Shown: positions 1 to 13,200 of the stretch, piece by piece
Layout: each line of letters begins with the position of its first letter
How positions within the stretch are numbered: position 1 is the stretch's first letter
Assembly: GCA_013397435.1 (NCBI GenBank)
Contig: VZRG01001564.1
Coordinates: 62,001 to 126,000 of the forward strand
Origin: Erythrocercus mccallii
Lineage: Eukaryota; Chordata; Aves; Passeriformes; Dicruridae
DNA: 64,000 nucleotides
Direction: 5' to 3'
The notes under the pieces: model-generated
Told to the model about the DNA's origin: nothing
Databases searched by the model: none
Seen by the model: only the letters and a program-made list of their open reading frames with translations
Program-made: the position numbers and the translations under genes

Positions 1-2470
1 TCTGATGGAGTCATAAAATGGTTACAAAGAGCTGCATAAGAAAATGAATGTCTGTGTGACTCTTTACCCCTCAGAACCCCAAAAGAGAACAAAAAGGGGC
101 TGATCTGAAAGTTGTTGCAGGCTGGGATTTCAACATACCTGTGGAGTACCTGCCCTGCCTCTGCCCATCTGCCAGTGCCACTTGTAGTTCTGTAGCGTCC
201 ATCCTCTGCTCCCTTTGGTGTTGCCAGGGGTAAACAGCACTGCAGCATCAGTGTTTGCTTCCCAAGGCAGCCCTCTGACTGCTCCCAGTCACCACCTGAG
301 CAGTGGATGGGCATTGCTGAACACTGTGTTACTCCTTCCTAATTCCCATTTACTGTATGTACCTTTCAGAGTCTCACAGGGCAAAAGATAAAAGAATACA
401 AATTCCTGTAGTGTAAATAGAAATCCCAGTGCTAAGAAGCAATCCTGAAATGTACTGCAGGATTTTCTATTATTTAGGAACACTGAAAATCATTATTTTA
501 TGAAGTAAAATATGTAAAAACATTTCTGTATAGTTCTTTTCCAAATCTGACACAGACGCTTTTTCCTCCTTTTTTTAAAGCAACCATTTAATAAAGTCTG
601 ACACTTAGCAATGTTTTGAAATAATTTTTGCTGCTCTGCCAGCAGTTAGCTTTGCTGTGAATCTCTAAAGACAAATCCATCTACAGTGAATCTAGCAAAA
701 TTCAGCTCTGTGTTGTATGTCAGGGTTGAGGACTGCTTGTCAGCTCTGGCACTGTCAGATTTTATCTTTAAATATGACAGGCAATTTGTTCAGGGAGCAC
801 TTCTGAATGACAAGATATAGTGGTGTTGTAAAACATGGCACCTGTGTGGTATGCCCTGCCTCTGTGGACATCAGAGGCTATTGTTTCCTTTGCTATTAGA
901 CAGCCACAGTCACACAATAAGGTGTGTAAAATGTTCACAGAAACCTTTTAAATAGAGTAGCAGGAAAGTAGATACCCTGCGGTCATTTAAGTCAGGCCAT
1001 TTATCATTTTATCTTATAGAACACAACATTCGCTAAAATGTGATGTAAAGAGAAAACCAAACGCTCTGCTGAGCAATGCCGGTGCAAGCCAAGGGTTTGA
1101 GCCATGCTTCAATAAAAGAGGGTTATCTTTAAAGTGAAATGCAATAGAAAAATTAGGATTTTAACTCCTTCCCAGTCAGACAGCTAGCAAGAGCCATGCA
1201 GAGGGCTGTTGTTGGCATATGGGATGAATATGGTCCCACTGAAAAATCCTCTGTTACCACAGTGGGGCTTCCTGGAATAGGGCAATCAGAGCAGGTGATG
1301 AAACATTAACACACCTGATATGTTTGGTTTAAAAATAAATAAATAGAGGGTCCTTTAGGATAATTTTCTTGAAATATAAACCAGATCAAACTGGGAAAAT
1401 TAAAGTGGAGACATCATGCGTATGCTACTGCTGAAGGCAAGAGAGGATTTTTTTACCCTGCCAGGGCCATATGTTCATAGGGCTTCCTCAGAACATGAAT
1501 GTAAAGCTGAGTCAGTCTGGCACAGTCTGACGCTACAGAGGCACTGCATGTAGGCATATCCCAAAAGACCTGTGCTAATGCTCGTGCCCTGCTGACAGGG
1601 AGTGGTGTCTGTACCCTGCAGGATGTGGGACAGAACCAGCACACTCTTTTAAAATTTAAATAAAATCATCCCTTTAGGCTTTTGTGTTGGCCACCTTTGG
1701 TTACCAAAGAGGTGGCCAAGTGCTGCTGCCTGAAAGCTGAGTGCCTGTGCAGCTGCCTGTCAGCCAGGACATTGCTGGCTCTGTCCAGTGGAGCTTCTCC
1801 CTTGCCTGTACAGGACTTGTAGCCCTTGCACATGAACCAGCTCCTGAGCCCATCCCTTCCCAAGCAGCACCACTGCCCTGCCCCTCCCTGTCCTTGCCTA
1901 TCTGCCAGCCAGTGAAACTGCTTTACAGCCAGGGGAGGAGGTGCAGGTCTGCCCCTGTGGGTGAGGGAAGGGATCTGATCTGTGGTGTGCATTCCAGTTG
2001 CCCTTGGGGCCAGGCAGAGGCTGGGCTCGGGTAGATCTGTACCATGAAAAGTCTGAATTAAGGCCATTCTGTGTAGATTGTCCAAGTCCAAGAAGAGGGA
2101 AAATGTCAAATGATAGGGGTTTGATTAACAGTAACACTGTGATCAAATCATATTAATGTCCAGTGGTCAGCTGGAAGGCATGCGATATTTGGGATTTTAC
2201 TGAAAGTCTCAAGCCCTGGAAGTGAGAGATTCTTTAAGAACATTGTTTTAACTTTCATGTAAGAAGCAAGTGTTTGGACTTCATGTTTACAGCTGAATGG
2301 AATAGAAATTAACTCTGCAAACTCAAACACTAGGTGACAAATACAGTGACATCAGTTAAACCCCAGTATTAGTAGTAGCCTACGTTCTCAATTTTTGCAG
2401 CCTGCCCTGTTAATAGCATTTATTGATGGCAGTAGTGGTGTGCATGTAGCCTTGGCATGGCAGCTGGAAC
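1..2470. other. Unique non-coding sequence, no gene seen
   Basis: AT-rich, CpG-poor single-copy DNA. A GC-richer patch at about 1741-2034 carries overlapping open frames on both strands. This is what low stop-codon density produces by chance, and neither product resembles a known protein. No interspersed repeat, splice-flanked exon or RNA gene was recognised. Confidence 0.6.
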
Positions 2471-2487
2471 AAAAATAAAAATAAAAT
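2471..2487. repeat. (AAAAT)n short simple repeat
   Basis: About three imperfect copies of AAAAT, immediately 5' of a G-rich stretch. It is a low-complexity tract of the kind common in vertebrate DNA, with no implied function. Confidence 0.8.
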
Positions 2488-2488
2488 A

Positions 2489-2510
2489 GGGTGGTGGGTG
2501 ATAGGGTGGG
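2489..2510 (+). other. Canonical G-quadruplex motif
   Basis: Four GGG runs start at 2489, 2496, 2504 and 2508, separated by loops of 4, 5 and 1 bases. This fits the standard G3+N1-7 rule for an intramolecular G-quadruplex. It sits directly after an A-rich tract. The motif is seen in the sequence; folding in the cell is inference. Confidence 0.7.
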
Positions 2511-5500
2511 TTTGGTAGTTAGAAGGATGCAGAATATGTATAAACATCCCTCATTATGAAGGACTTGGCACAGTTTAAATATACTTTTTTTGTTTCTTAT
2601 TATGACAAGAAATTAAGTAATGTCTTTTTACCTTTGTGTAACTACTTTAAGGGAAATTCTCTAGATGAAGCAGAGAGGTAGCCTGTGCTATTTCTCTTTT
2701 GGCAGATAAAATTATCTGTCATGTTCACTCAGTATGATTTCCCCATCTTCAGTAGAAAAAAATAATGCTTTTGTTTTTAAAGTGGCATAACTGTGTTCAG
2801 ATATTTATAAATTCTCCTCAGATATTATCTGTTCCTTTTTTACATAAAAGGTTTCCATCATTTTAGAACCACTAGGAAAATGAACATTCATCTTATCTAA
2901 GAAATAAACTTTTGATGATTAGCTGCATGTTCTGAGATGGTTTCTACAATGAATGAATAGCAAGAAGCATCTCCAGAGGGTTCCTCATTCCACCTGGATT
3001 TGGTATTTATTTCATGTTAGCGTGAACTGTTGCTGAAGAAGTCTATCTCTCCCAATTGACTCTGGAGAGAGATGAGGTAACTTGCTTGTGTAACTTTCAG
3101 CTAAATTTGGCTGAAGAAAGTCATCTTTAGTCACTAATTCCCTTGACTTTCTCCCTCACATAGCAGCCTAGATAGATCACAAAGGTGTTTTCAAGAATGT
3201 TTGCCTTCTCCTTGTTCACCAGCATTTGACCATCTGTGATACAGCTTCATAATGGAAGCTAATTCAAAGGGTTTTTAAAAACAAGGAGAAAGGTTTTTTG
3301 TAATTAATAGTGATGGATGACTGGTATGGTCACATAGAGCAACATAAATCCTTGTGCCATGCCCAGTGCTAAACAGCAGACAATCTCTAGCTCAGGGAAC
3401 TTGGGTACTTAAGCATAGGAAAGTCATACAGGGAAAGGGGTTTAGACCTCATGTGCATTAGGAGGGCAGACAAACACCCAGTGAATTAATTTTGCCTGCC
3501 CATCACTGAATAATGTACTCTGAAAGGAAGTGCTGCACTTCAGTTCCACCCTCCTCAAGCAAGTGGTCTTGCCAGCAGTTTTAGAGCGAAAACAGTCAGA
3601 AAGAAAAACCCCTCAAACACTAAAGAGCTACATACATCAAAGTAACTGGCCCAAATCAGAAGCAGCTGTGAGTAATTATCAGTTATCTACCAGTGGATTT
3701 TCATGGGGAATGAGACATAAAATACTTCATATTTATCTCAAATGCTGTGCATTTACTGGGGTGTATGTTACAGAGTTCTGTAAGAAGGACTAGTATCAAG
3801 GAGTAAGAAGCTGTATTTTTTACAGGTGAAAATTGAAAATTTAGGATAAAAGTGAATTGACCAGCAGTGAAAAAATACATAGACATCTCACAAACTGTGT
3901 GCCACTGTATAATCTTTTGCTGCTACAGCAATTTCTTCTCTTAAATACTTTCATTTGAATATTGCTGTTACAGGAAACCTGAGATGTGCCAGGTAGGAAG
4001 GAGTAGTTAATCATATTATGCACTCTACAAATGGTGATCATGCTTTATTAGTTTCTTCTATAGATAAAATTAAGTGGTATCTTGGAAGTATCTGCAAAAA
4101 AGGTATTTTGCATGGGTTTTGTTGGTTTGGGTTTTTGGGTTTTTGCTTTTTTTTGCTTTAGTAGTCTACTTGTGTCCTCAATTTGCCTTTTCTAAGCCAT
4201 GAAGGTGGTTATCATATAAGTTGGGCTTAGGTAGGAATCAAAATAATGGCATCAAATACACAGGAACAGATTTCTTTGTTAGGGAAAATTGCAATTCATT
4301 GATGCACAAGAGGCCACCTCCTGTGGGCCCAAACCACAATGGACATGGTTATCCACAGCTGGAGTTAGTCTGAGATGACAGGAAATGGGAGCACAGGTGC
4401 AAAAACTTCATTTATTTATTTCCCAGCTGTCCAGGAGAATGGCTTGAGTCTGTGGCAATGAAAGGAACTAGAAACGTGATGGGGAGGAACTCAAGGGGTC
4501 TGGAAGAAGCTGATGTTCATGCCTGAAAACAGAAAGGTAAGTGGGAGTGTTTCTCCATGTAGTTTACTCTGGGGTTTTGCACAGTCTTGCCTTTGGTATC
4601 GTAAATAATTGGATATGTTCTGTGATTAATAGAGAGATCAAATTCAGGTGTGGACACTTTTCATCAGGACTCCTCCATCTGTAGGAACAAGGCTTTGTAC
4701 CCCTCTGGACCAAGCTTGGCTGGGGAGCTCTGTTTACTCTGATGCTTTTTAACTCATTGTCCATAATGCTGATGAATTTATGGCCAACTTTAATCAAATA
4801 CAAAATAAAAATGCAGTCTCGACGATTGAAGTTCTGAAATTGCTTTGTGAAGTTTGGAATGTGGCAAAACAAGAGTGACAGGCAGCAGTGTCCCTTTTGA
4901 GGAGGAACCAGCAGGAAGTGCCCATCACTGTCCCTTTGGAGCAGGCAGCTGGTCACTCAGCCACTGCAAGGGCCTTGTCCTGTGCAGAGAAAACACGAAA
5001 CAGGGAGAGAGCACAACTGTTGTGGTGAGGGCAGAGGGGCAGGATTTTGGTGACAAAGAATTTGAATTTATGGGAAATTAGTCTTCATTAGTTCTGCTGT
5101 TCACACAACCTCTTTCTGGAAAACCTGAGAAAACCAGGGCTTTCTCTGTTTTACACTAATAAAACCAGGGTAATGTTATTTAAAATGCTTTGGCTGTACA
5201 GCAGTTTCCCATAAGCTTCCAGCAATTATCCACAATGGATGCACATTCTTAACTCATGTTTGATTTTAATAGTCAGTGTGACACTGAGTAGAATTGGATT
5301 GGGCATTGAGCTTTTCAGTCTCAAACCACCAGTGCATTTGGGAGTATATTTAGATTTAAATTGCATAAATTTCAGTTGGGAAAATGTATAAGTGCTTTGC
5401 TGGATCCAAGCTCGTGCTTGGTATCTCAGTTTTGTAACTTTTTGAGCAGCGGTTTTTCATAAGAATAAATCATTTCATGTGGTTTCTTAAAGAAGTGTGT

Positions 5501-6036
5501 TTGCAATTGTGCTATGTGCTCAGACAAAGACCAACTTAAACCAAAATTAATTGAATAACAGAATAAGTTTCTGAGGCATTAGTAATGCCTGTAAGGAAAA
5601 GGCTGTTTTGAGAACTCAGTCCTACTAGAAATCAGCTCACTGACACAGGTGTGAAATTATGAGCCTGAACTCCACAGCAAGTGGGAATTCATGGATGTTG
5701 GGGCTCAGGGAGCTATCTGTGGCTTTTACTGTGATAAAGTTTTGAAAGCAAACACTATTCAAAACAACTGTTCAGAATGTTTCACCCAAAATGAGGATCT
5801 TTTTCTTGCGTAGGGACATGTGTGGTCGGCAGACCTTAGTGTTATCCAGAAGCATCCTGAGAACCTCTGTGGCTCTGTTGATACTGAAGGCTCATGTAGA
5901 GCTGGCCACAGCCTTCCTCCCCTCTTCACCTTCCTAATCCAAGGGGAACACTGGAGAGAAAGGTGACCCAGGCATGCTAATATGAGTGCTAGGATGAAGA
6001 ACAAGTAGATTGTCAAACAGCAGTGTTGTCTGAGCT
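2511..6036. other. Unique non-coding sequence, no gene seen
   Basis: AT-rich DNA with scattered short open frames and no protein similarity that I recognise. A T/G-rich low-complexity stretch lies at about 4110-4160, with three GGG and one GG run separated by T-rich spacers. A slightly GC-richer patch at 4860-5050 holds overlapping chance frames on opposite strands. No interspersed repeat was recognised. Confidence 0.55.
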
Positions 6037-6215
6037 AATCAAAGAATCATGGACTTATTTAGGGTGGGAAAGACTTTTAGGATTAGGTCCACCAGTATCC
6101 CCAGTACTGCCAAGCCCACCAGTAACCCATGTCTTTAAGTTCCATGTCCACACAGCTTTTAAATACCTACAGGAATGGTGACTCCATCACTTCCCTGGAC
6201 ACTCTGTTTCTCTCA
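6037..6215 (-). mobile_element. CR1 LINE, 5'-truncated 3' end
   Basis: Read on the - strand this is the 3' end of a CR1 non-LTR retrotransposon. On the + strand it starts with the tail-like AAAGAATCATGG and continues with matches to the conserved 3' untranslated region: a 'ccagtactgccaagcccacc' block, 'ttttaaatacctacagg' and 'atggtgactccatcacttccctgg'. The copy is diverged and only about 180 bp long. Most CR1 copies are 5'-truncated, and no reverse transcriptase coding remains. The outer boundary near 6215 is approximate. Confidence 0.88.
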
Positions 6216-9145
6216 TTCCTACAGAAAGTTGGCAATTACATTGCAACTTTATTTTATTTTGCTCTTCTTAAAAATCAACTGAATATCAATCTACAATCAA
6301 TAAAGAAAGTTGCCTATAGGCAGTTCTACCTTCAATTCTACTCCATGGATCAGCTGGTGGTAATCTATACACAGTCAATAAGACACATTTCAAAAGTGAG
6401 ATTTTCCTCCCAAAAGGCAAAACTGCTCTAATTTACAGCTGGATATGAACTGGGCAAACAGTATATACCTGAAGTAAATGTAATTTCCAATTTACAAGAA
6501 ACTCTCGTGAAAGATTAGATCTGATCTTCTCTCTATGCAAGTAATCTATGGATATTTATATTATGATAACTGGAGAGCACAAATTGCTTTGGTTTTTCCT
6601 TTTGGGTATCTTTTTCATTTGTTTGTTTAGCAAAACCTGCAGGGGAAACTCGAACAGCTATAATTACAGCCACAGTTACAAGTTGTGGGGTCTGTAGATA
6701 ATAAGCTACAAGGCATTTTTATTGTGCTCTTTTATTATTATTTGGTTAAAGAATGCTTTTTTTCCCAAGACAATCCATCTGTATTTTGTATGAAGGAGAA
6801 TCAAAGCAATAGCTGTCAAATACCAGTGCGATAGCAGATTTACAAATTAATCCCATTGCTTTGTATTTCCACAAAGGTTGAAATCTATAATTGGTGCTAG
6901 AAACTATAATTAACTTATTAGAAGCACTCAGGCAGGTAGGTGTGCAAAATGGCAGCAGGTGTGTAATATCATTAGAAATATACTGTATTAAAAGCACCTC
7001 GGAGTTTTATCCCTTTAGTTTCATGCTACCTGCTGCCAATTTGATTGGTTAAGTAGTTTTGGGCCATGCAATACTCTTTCTTTTGGATTGATGTGTTTAT
7101 TACTTTTTATGACAGGAGATCCCAAGGCAGATGTTCAATAAAGAAACAAGCTGCTACAGACCAGAGTAAAGAGATAGGTGGTGTAGATGCAGGAAATTGG
7201 GAAAGTTATCATATGCGCTAAGTTGTTATTGAAGATTTTGCTCCCAGCATTTGTAGCAGTTGTGTTATATGCTCTTCCACAGACAGTAATCTAACAGGGA
7301 ATTATTGAAAGCCAAGTGCCAAGATTTCAAATTGCACTATGTGATGCGGAGCTGCTACTCGAGCAGGGAGCTGGAGCTTTGAAATGATAAAGACGTGGCC
7401 ATGCCATTTCCAGGAGCTGTGTGGGAACAGTGAGAGCTGCTGTGCTCCTGCAGAGCCTTTTCTCACTGAGACACAGCCGAAGGTCTGCTTTTCCCTTGCA
7501 CCTTGTGCAATCATTGGTGAAACCAGTTGCAATAGCACAAAGGGAGGGAAAATTGCTACTGGGAAGGAATATTGTTCAGAATTTGGGTGAGCAAATTATG
7601 GTTGTATAGATCTGGATCAATCAAAGCCAAATTCTGCTTTTTCTTCACCAGTAAAAATACAGGCTCATCATGTTGAAGTGAATGGGAACATACAGATGGG
7701 TAAATGGGCAAAACTGAAAAAAGAGACAGGTTTTAGTTCCTATAACTGTTTGCCCCTTGGTTTGTTTTGCTGAGTGCTGAGTGGGAGAGAAAATACAAGT
7801 TTAATGGCTTTTGGAAATTTCTGTATCCTCCTGTAGGGGAAAAGCAAATATTTTCTAGAGAGGCTTCTTGGCATAAACTATTTCTTTTTCAGTGTTTTAA
7901 AAGAAAGCAATAGACTGTGATTGACATAAAAATTTTCTCTTTAATTGATTTAGTATATTTTGCTGGTTTTGTGACTTTAATTTAATCTATTACAACCAGA
8001 TATGAGGAGAGCTAATAATTCATGAGAGATGTTATTTTCTAATTAGATTTTTATGAATGCCCCTAAAGCTTCTGCCCAGAAGTGGAAGCTGGCCAGAAAA
8101 TTTGAATTATGTTGAGAGCTAACTGTTCTGCTCTGTCCGTATTCTTTGATCCACTGCTTTCCCTTGGTTTCTTGGTGTATTAGCATCATCCCTGAAATAA
8201 TATTTTCCCCTGTGTTTGGAAGGGATGAGTATCTCATTCCTCCTTTCACCACCTCTGAGACACTTCCTGTCCTACTCCTGCAATCTCCTCTTGACTTACT
8301 GATGCTCAGCTCTTCAAACTGCACTGGGCATGAACTGCACTGTGCTGCCCTCCTTTCTCCTGCAGACAGGAAGGTGTGACTTGTGCCATCCCAAATCTTC
8401 CCACTCCTGTGTGTGTGTCAATAGTCACTTGAAACCCCCCTTCTTTGGTTATAAGGCTGTATCTTTCCATACCCTCTGCCTTGTCCTGCTGTCTGTGAAT
8501 TGTGGCGTGGCTACCAGGGAGGAAAAGGAAATGTGTAATGGGCTCTTGCTGTCTGTGGAGAGAAAAGCTGTTCAAATTGAGACAGCCCTATCATCTGCAG
8601 GACTTCTCATGGCCTGAAATGGCAAATTCATGGGCAAAGACAAGTATTCCAGGTCACATCTCAGCTATTCCTTTCTCTTTTAAGCCTTAAGGAGGGAAGA
8701 AAAAGAAGTTATCAAATATAGGCTATTATTAGATTATTTGTCAGACCAGTCTAACCAACAAATTCCAAATACTGCTCTGGATTTCTGATGGTTGCAGTTC
8801 AGTTGCAGGAGGCCTGAGACAGGTCAGGGAAGGCTGAGGCTGTGTGGGATCAGCTGAGAGAAATGCCAGGGATGTGCTAAACACGAGTGGCAGAAAAGAG
8901 AGACTGTGACAATGGAGTTGTGTTAGAGCAGGGGCTGAACATAAAACTCAAGGGTACTTTCAGTAACAGGATGTGTTTTGATGCACAGACAAAGGCAGTG
9001 AAAGAGACAATACAGATCTTGGGAGCTGAGGAACATGGGAAAGGGGAATCATGCTAAAAAGCAATATGAGCTGTTGTGGGAAGTGACGTTTTAAAAACAA
9101 ACCACGGTCGTTGCTGCATTGTACAAACCTAATAAGACATAGTGA
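6216..9145. other. Unique non-coding sequence, no gene seen
   Basis: AT-rich single-copy DNA. Open frames at 7300-7610 and 8040-8690 overlap on both strands and are judged chance. The stretch at 7905-8065 is listed separately as a possible regulatory element. No other repeat was recognised. Confidence 0.55.
7905..8065. promoter_or_regulatory. Possible conserved non-coding element, homeodomain motifs
   Basis: A very AT-rich stretch with several TAAT-core sites, including a TTTAATTGATT block near 7940, CTAATAATTCATG near 8012 and the palindromic CTAATTAG at 8039-8046. Clusters of such cores are typical of vertebrate developmental enhancers. They also arise by chance in AT-rich DNA, and no conservation test was possible. 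Treat this as a hypothesis. Confidence 0.2.
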
Positions 9146-9272
9146 AAAATATTGGATTTATTTTTACAAGTTAAAAGTGACCTTGTTGGCCTTATGAATG
9201 GATTCACTTCTCACAGTACCTCTTAAGGGCATTAGGGTTATGACTAACTCATAAAAATAAATCCAATATTTT
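9146..9272. repeat. 20-bp perfect inverted repeat, 87-bp spacer
   Basis: The arm at 9146-9165 (core ATATTGGATTTATT) is exactly reverse-complementary over 20 bp to 9253-9272. One more compensating pair lies just inside the arms and another just outside them beyond a mismatch. The spacer is 87 bp. No target-site duplication is visible and the termini match no transposon family I recognise. It may be a remnant of a small inverted-repeat element or a structured transcript. Confidence 0.75.
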
Positions 9273-10109
9273 CCCCTTGGCCATGTCATATCCAATGTTG
9301 GAATTCAGCTGTGAGAACTGGTGGGGCTCTGACTTTCATTTAGTTTGACCTCCTATTATGAGAAGTACCTGGCTCTCAATCCTGGTGGGCTGCAGCATAG
9401 TTCCAACAGTGGTTATACATACAGAGTGGAAACAGAAAATATCTGAGAAGGCTTGGAAATGGAGGGTCATGCAACCAACATGTAACTGAAAACAACACGT
9501 GAAAGGAATAAGTGTTTCAAATACAGATAGGTTTTCTTCCTTTCCTGTTTTTCATTTGACCAGCAGAACAGATCAAGGCAGGACTGTCATTTTAGTCCTA
9601 CACTGTACATGGGGGAGGCAGAATCCAAGCTGATGACTGAGCTGATACTGTTGTTCATTTCTGATGGAATCAAAGGAACTTTAAAAAAGCCAATCAAGAA
9701 AATAACTAGAGAACAAGTGATTTAAAAATGAATTGAGAGCTTTAAAGGTGACAGACACACCTATATAGCATTTGTGATGGCACAAGGCCTCCCCTGAGCC
9801 ACAACATAGTCCAGTGCAGTAGGAAAAAATAGTACAAACTGTTTTCAGCAGCCATGGATGTCTACAGCTACAAGTCTGAAGCTTTGTTGCTGTGGCTTTC
9901 TGGGCTCTGTCAGTCACTGAGGGCTTGTATTGGTTCCCCACATCCAGGTGACTGCAGTGTGAGCTGGTCACTGTCACGTTCATTTTAAGTGCATGCCAGA
10001 TATGCTCTTTTTATAACTCGTATTCTGCTTACCTGTTCTGCCTGATAACCATTCCCTTTCCAATAGGCTCAGATGAGTTCACCTTCCTTTTGGCTGAAGA
10101 GCTTTAAAA
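9273..10109. other. Unique non-coding sequence, no gene seen
   Basis: Mixed-composition single-copy DNA between the inverted repeat and the next CR1. A - strand open frame of 100 codons at 9681-9983 shows no domain or splice context that I recognise. No repeat was recognised. Confidence 0.55.
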
Positions 10110-10228
10110 GGTCCAGTGCATGCACCTGGATGTGGTCCTGGGTGGCTGGCTCCAGGTGGCCTTGCTTGAGAATGGGGTTTGGACTGGATTGTTTCAGCCC
10201 CACCATGACCTTAAATCCAAGCTGTGAT
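10110..10228 (+). mobile_element. CR1 LINE, 5'-truncated 3' end
   Basis: A + strand copy of the CR1 3' region. The run 'tgcacctggatgtggtcctg', followed by 'ctccaggtggccttgcttga' and 'ggtttggactggattgtttc', tracks the CR1 3' end closely. It degrades into 'ccttaaatcc...ctgtgatag', where the terminal ATTCTGTG-type repeat would be. The copy is about 120 bp, with no coding part. Boundaries are approximate. Confidence 0.88.
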
Positions 10229-13200
10229 AGCACAACCCTCTGTATAAGCTCATTTACCCTGCCAAGAAATGTAGAGTCGGCAGAAAACCAGTTGATGACA
10301 TAGGAGCGAAGGTGCTGTGGGAATAATAAGAATGTTTGCCAGATACAATTAATCAGGCTGAGCTAAAATAGAAGCAGAATGAGATCAAATATTTCTTGCA
10401 TCGTGACTGTCCTTGCAGGGGAAAACCCTTATCTACTGTAATTTGGATTAAATATAAACTCAAGTGCAAAGGATATATAAATCCATTTATCTGTGTTTAT
10501 TTGAAGCTGAGTTGGATTCCAGCTTTGGTTACTGCAAAGTTAATTTTGCCATTGTTCAGTGTTGCCTTTTGTCTCCACAAGTTTTCTCCCAACAACTTGA
10601 GCAGCGTGCTGAATTATAACTGTAGAAAATCATGAATGACATGCATATGTTGTAGGCATTTTTGAGGTTGCAGGGCTAACAGTAAATATTCACACTTAAA
10701 ATATTGAATTTAGGTTTATATGCCATGGAAATGTTGAGTACCTTCTTTGCTTTGTTTCCTCCGCCTCTGCTTTTCCCATGATTCTTTTATTACACTGAAC
10801 AAGTTCCGTATCTGTAACATACAGAAGTTGACGTGATCTCATATTGCATTTCCTTATTTTCTCTGAACAACTTTCAATGAGTATTGTTTTACCTGCATCA
10901 TTTTGGTGTCCAAACTATTCCCATAGTCAGATCAATCATGGGAAAATTTTCATTCCTTAGAAACATATCGGATCCAGAGATAGGGGGTTCCCCAAGTGCC
11001 TGAGTTTCAGCCCTGCTGTGCTCTGTGCAGCACGTGAGCTGGTGGCTCTCCTGTGGAGCAGCCCCTGCACCCAGCACTGCCCCAGGCCAGGCAAGCCCTG
11101 CTCTGAGCATCGTGGCCACTGCTGCAGTAGCTACCACACACTGAAAGGGTGTGTTGGCAAGTAAGCCACAACCACAGATTTAAGATTTCTTTTATGAGAC
11201 AGCTTTGTCAGAATTTAAAGGTGTTTTTTCCTAAACATGACAAATAAGCCTGCTGAAGTAGCTAAGAACACTTATTTATATAAACTGGCACTGATGTTAC
11301 CTTGTGTAAAATATGTTTAATTTTAGCCAATGCATATTTGAGTTATAGTTTCCATAAATATTTGTGAATACATTATGATAAAATCTAAAACCTTGGCAAC
11401 AGTTAAGAGAAGAGTTTGTGGATAAAAATCAACATTGCCTGCAGTATCCCAGGAGATCATACTGCTAGTGAAGTTTAAATTAGCTTTGCCCTAAAATCTA
11501 AGACATTCCTGCAGCACACTTTAAAGCATCTTAAAGTGTGAAGGAGTTAAGCTAATTACTGTAGCATTTGAAGACAAGACATTTGTAAAATTAATAGGCT
11601 ATAGTCTGCAGTTTTTCATTCAGCAAAAATTCCTACTGCAATGGTGCATTTACTGTGAGAGAGCTGCACAACTCAGTCCTGTTGTAAAACAGTGACATCT
11701 TGACAGAATATAGTCCAAATACTGGGGGGTTGGGGGACGTGTGTCGCACAATGAGAAAAGGAGGAACGTGGACCATTTAACTTCTAGCATCGCTTGATGC
11801 TATCTGTGATAGCAGAGCCATATCCCAATCCCCAGCAGAGACTCTGCCTGGCATCATTTCCTCTGAGCAGATTTGGTCTCACCAGTTGCTCTGTGTGTCC
11901 TTTGCTGTCCCTGGGTCCACAGGGCCAAGCCTACACAGAGGAAAATCGTACAACCCAATCAGAGCAGCCCTGGAAAGCAAAGCATGTGGTGCCAAAGGCC
12001 CAAAGGCCACACTGTGGGTATTTCAGGGAAGCCTGCTGTAAGTCAGCTCAGGGCTGTGCCCACACACCAAGTGTGTGCTGGTAGGTGGAGAACATCAGGT
12101 TTATTTCATCTGAGAAGATCCCAGTTCATTCTGTGGCTTTCTGCTCCAGACAGGAGGTGGTGGTGGTCAGGAAAATCACCCCAGCAGGGAGCTCCCCATA
12201 TGTACTGACACACAAGGCAGGTGTGTCCCCATGCCCTAAGGGTGCCTCCCACTCACACTGGGTGCTGTGCCTGCTCTGCAGTAATTGGGGTGTCCTCACT
12301 CTGCAGGAATTGGCAGCATCACCTACCGAAGAGGGCAGTGACAGTAACAGGATCCCAGGCTCTGCTGCTCCTCCAAGGCAGGGAAACCTCTGCAGACATG
12401 ATGTCTGTGCCCCACATGGAGGGAAGACTGGTGGGGCCATTGCTGCAAGGCTGCTGCTTCTCCCTGCACACAGCTGAGGTGAGCAGAGTAGCTGCTGAGA
12501 GGACAGGAATGTGATCAGGGAGACACAAAATGTTTGGTTTGAGCATGAGCTCTGTTCAGCAGTTTCCTCTTTCTCAGCCTTCAGTGTTCTCACACAGGGC
12601 CATGGCTACAGAGCACAGATGTATAGGAAGGGATTCAGTTAACAGTTTCCTTTGTGGGGTGTTAGAAGGATGCAGTTCACTGTTAAAGTATTTATTGGGC
12701 AAAGCACTAGTTCCCTGAAATTCACTGGTGCTATTCACTGTAAGAATCACTGAGCTCAGGCTTAGGAAGGTGAGTTGTTTGCTATTCAGTTGATCCCAGT
12801 CTGTTTCTCCTCTAAACCAGTCCAAGACAGTAGTGCAATTACAGAGAAGACTGAAACAGCTTCCATTGCCCCCTTAACAGCAAGTAGCCTTGTTCCCTCC
12901 AGGCTACTGAGACATTTCATCCACAATTGGTTTTTGACTGAAGATTTTTTACAAAGCATTCACAAATGTGAAAAAAGAATAGCATCTGATGTGAAAATTT
13001 TCCCAGCTGCATCTTGACAGGTTTTATGTTGGTTATTGAGGCTGCTGGCTAGAAATGCGTCAGTAGAACCGTAGCAGACTTCTTGCTTATTGCTGTTTGA
13101 CTAAAAGAGTCCAGACTTTGCTCTTTAAAAAAGCCTTGCTTTGATTTCCTGACTGAGGTAGGACTCAGTTAATGGAAGTTAAGAGTTGGTTTGAGGGGGA

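Noticed and set aside
1666..2109. 147-codon - strand frame
   Set aside because: Overlapped by a 97-codon + strand frame and by another - strand phase. No domain was recognised.
4114..4140. TTTGGG-like repeats considered as interstitial telomeric sequence
   Set aside because: The spacing and units do not match TTAGGG. It is a low-complexity T/G tract.
12126..12593. 155-codon - strand frame, with opposing + strand frames
   Set aside because: Several mutually exclusive frames on both strands in a GC-richer patch point to low stop density, not coding.
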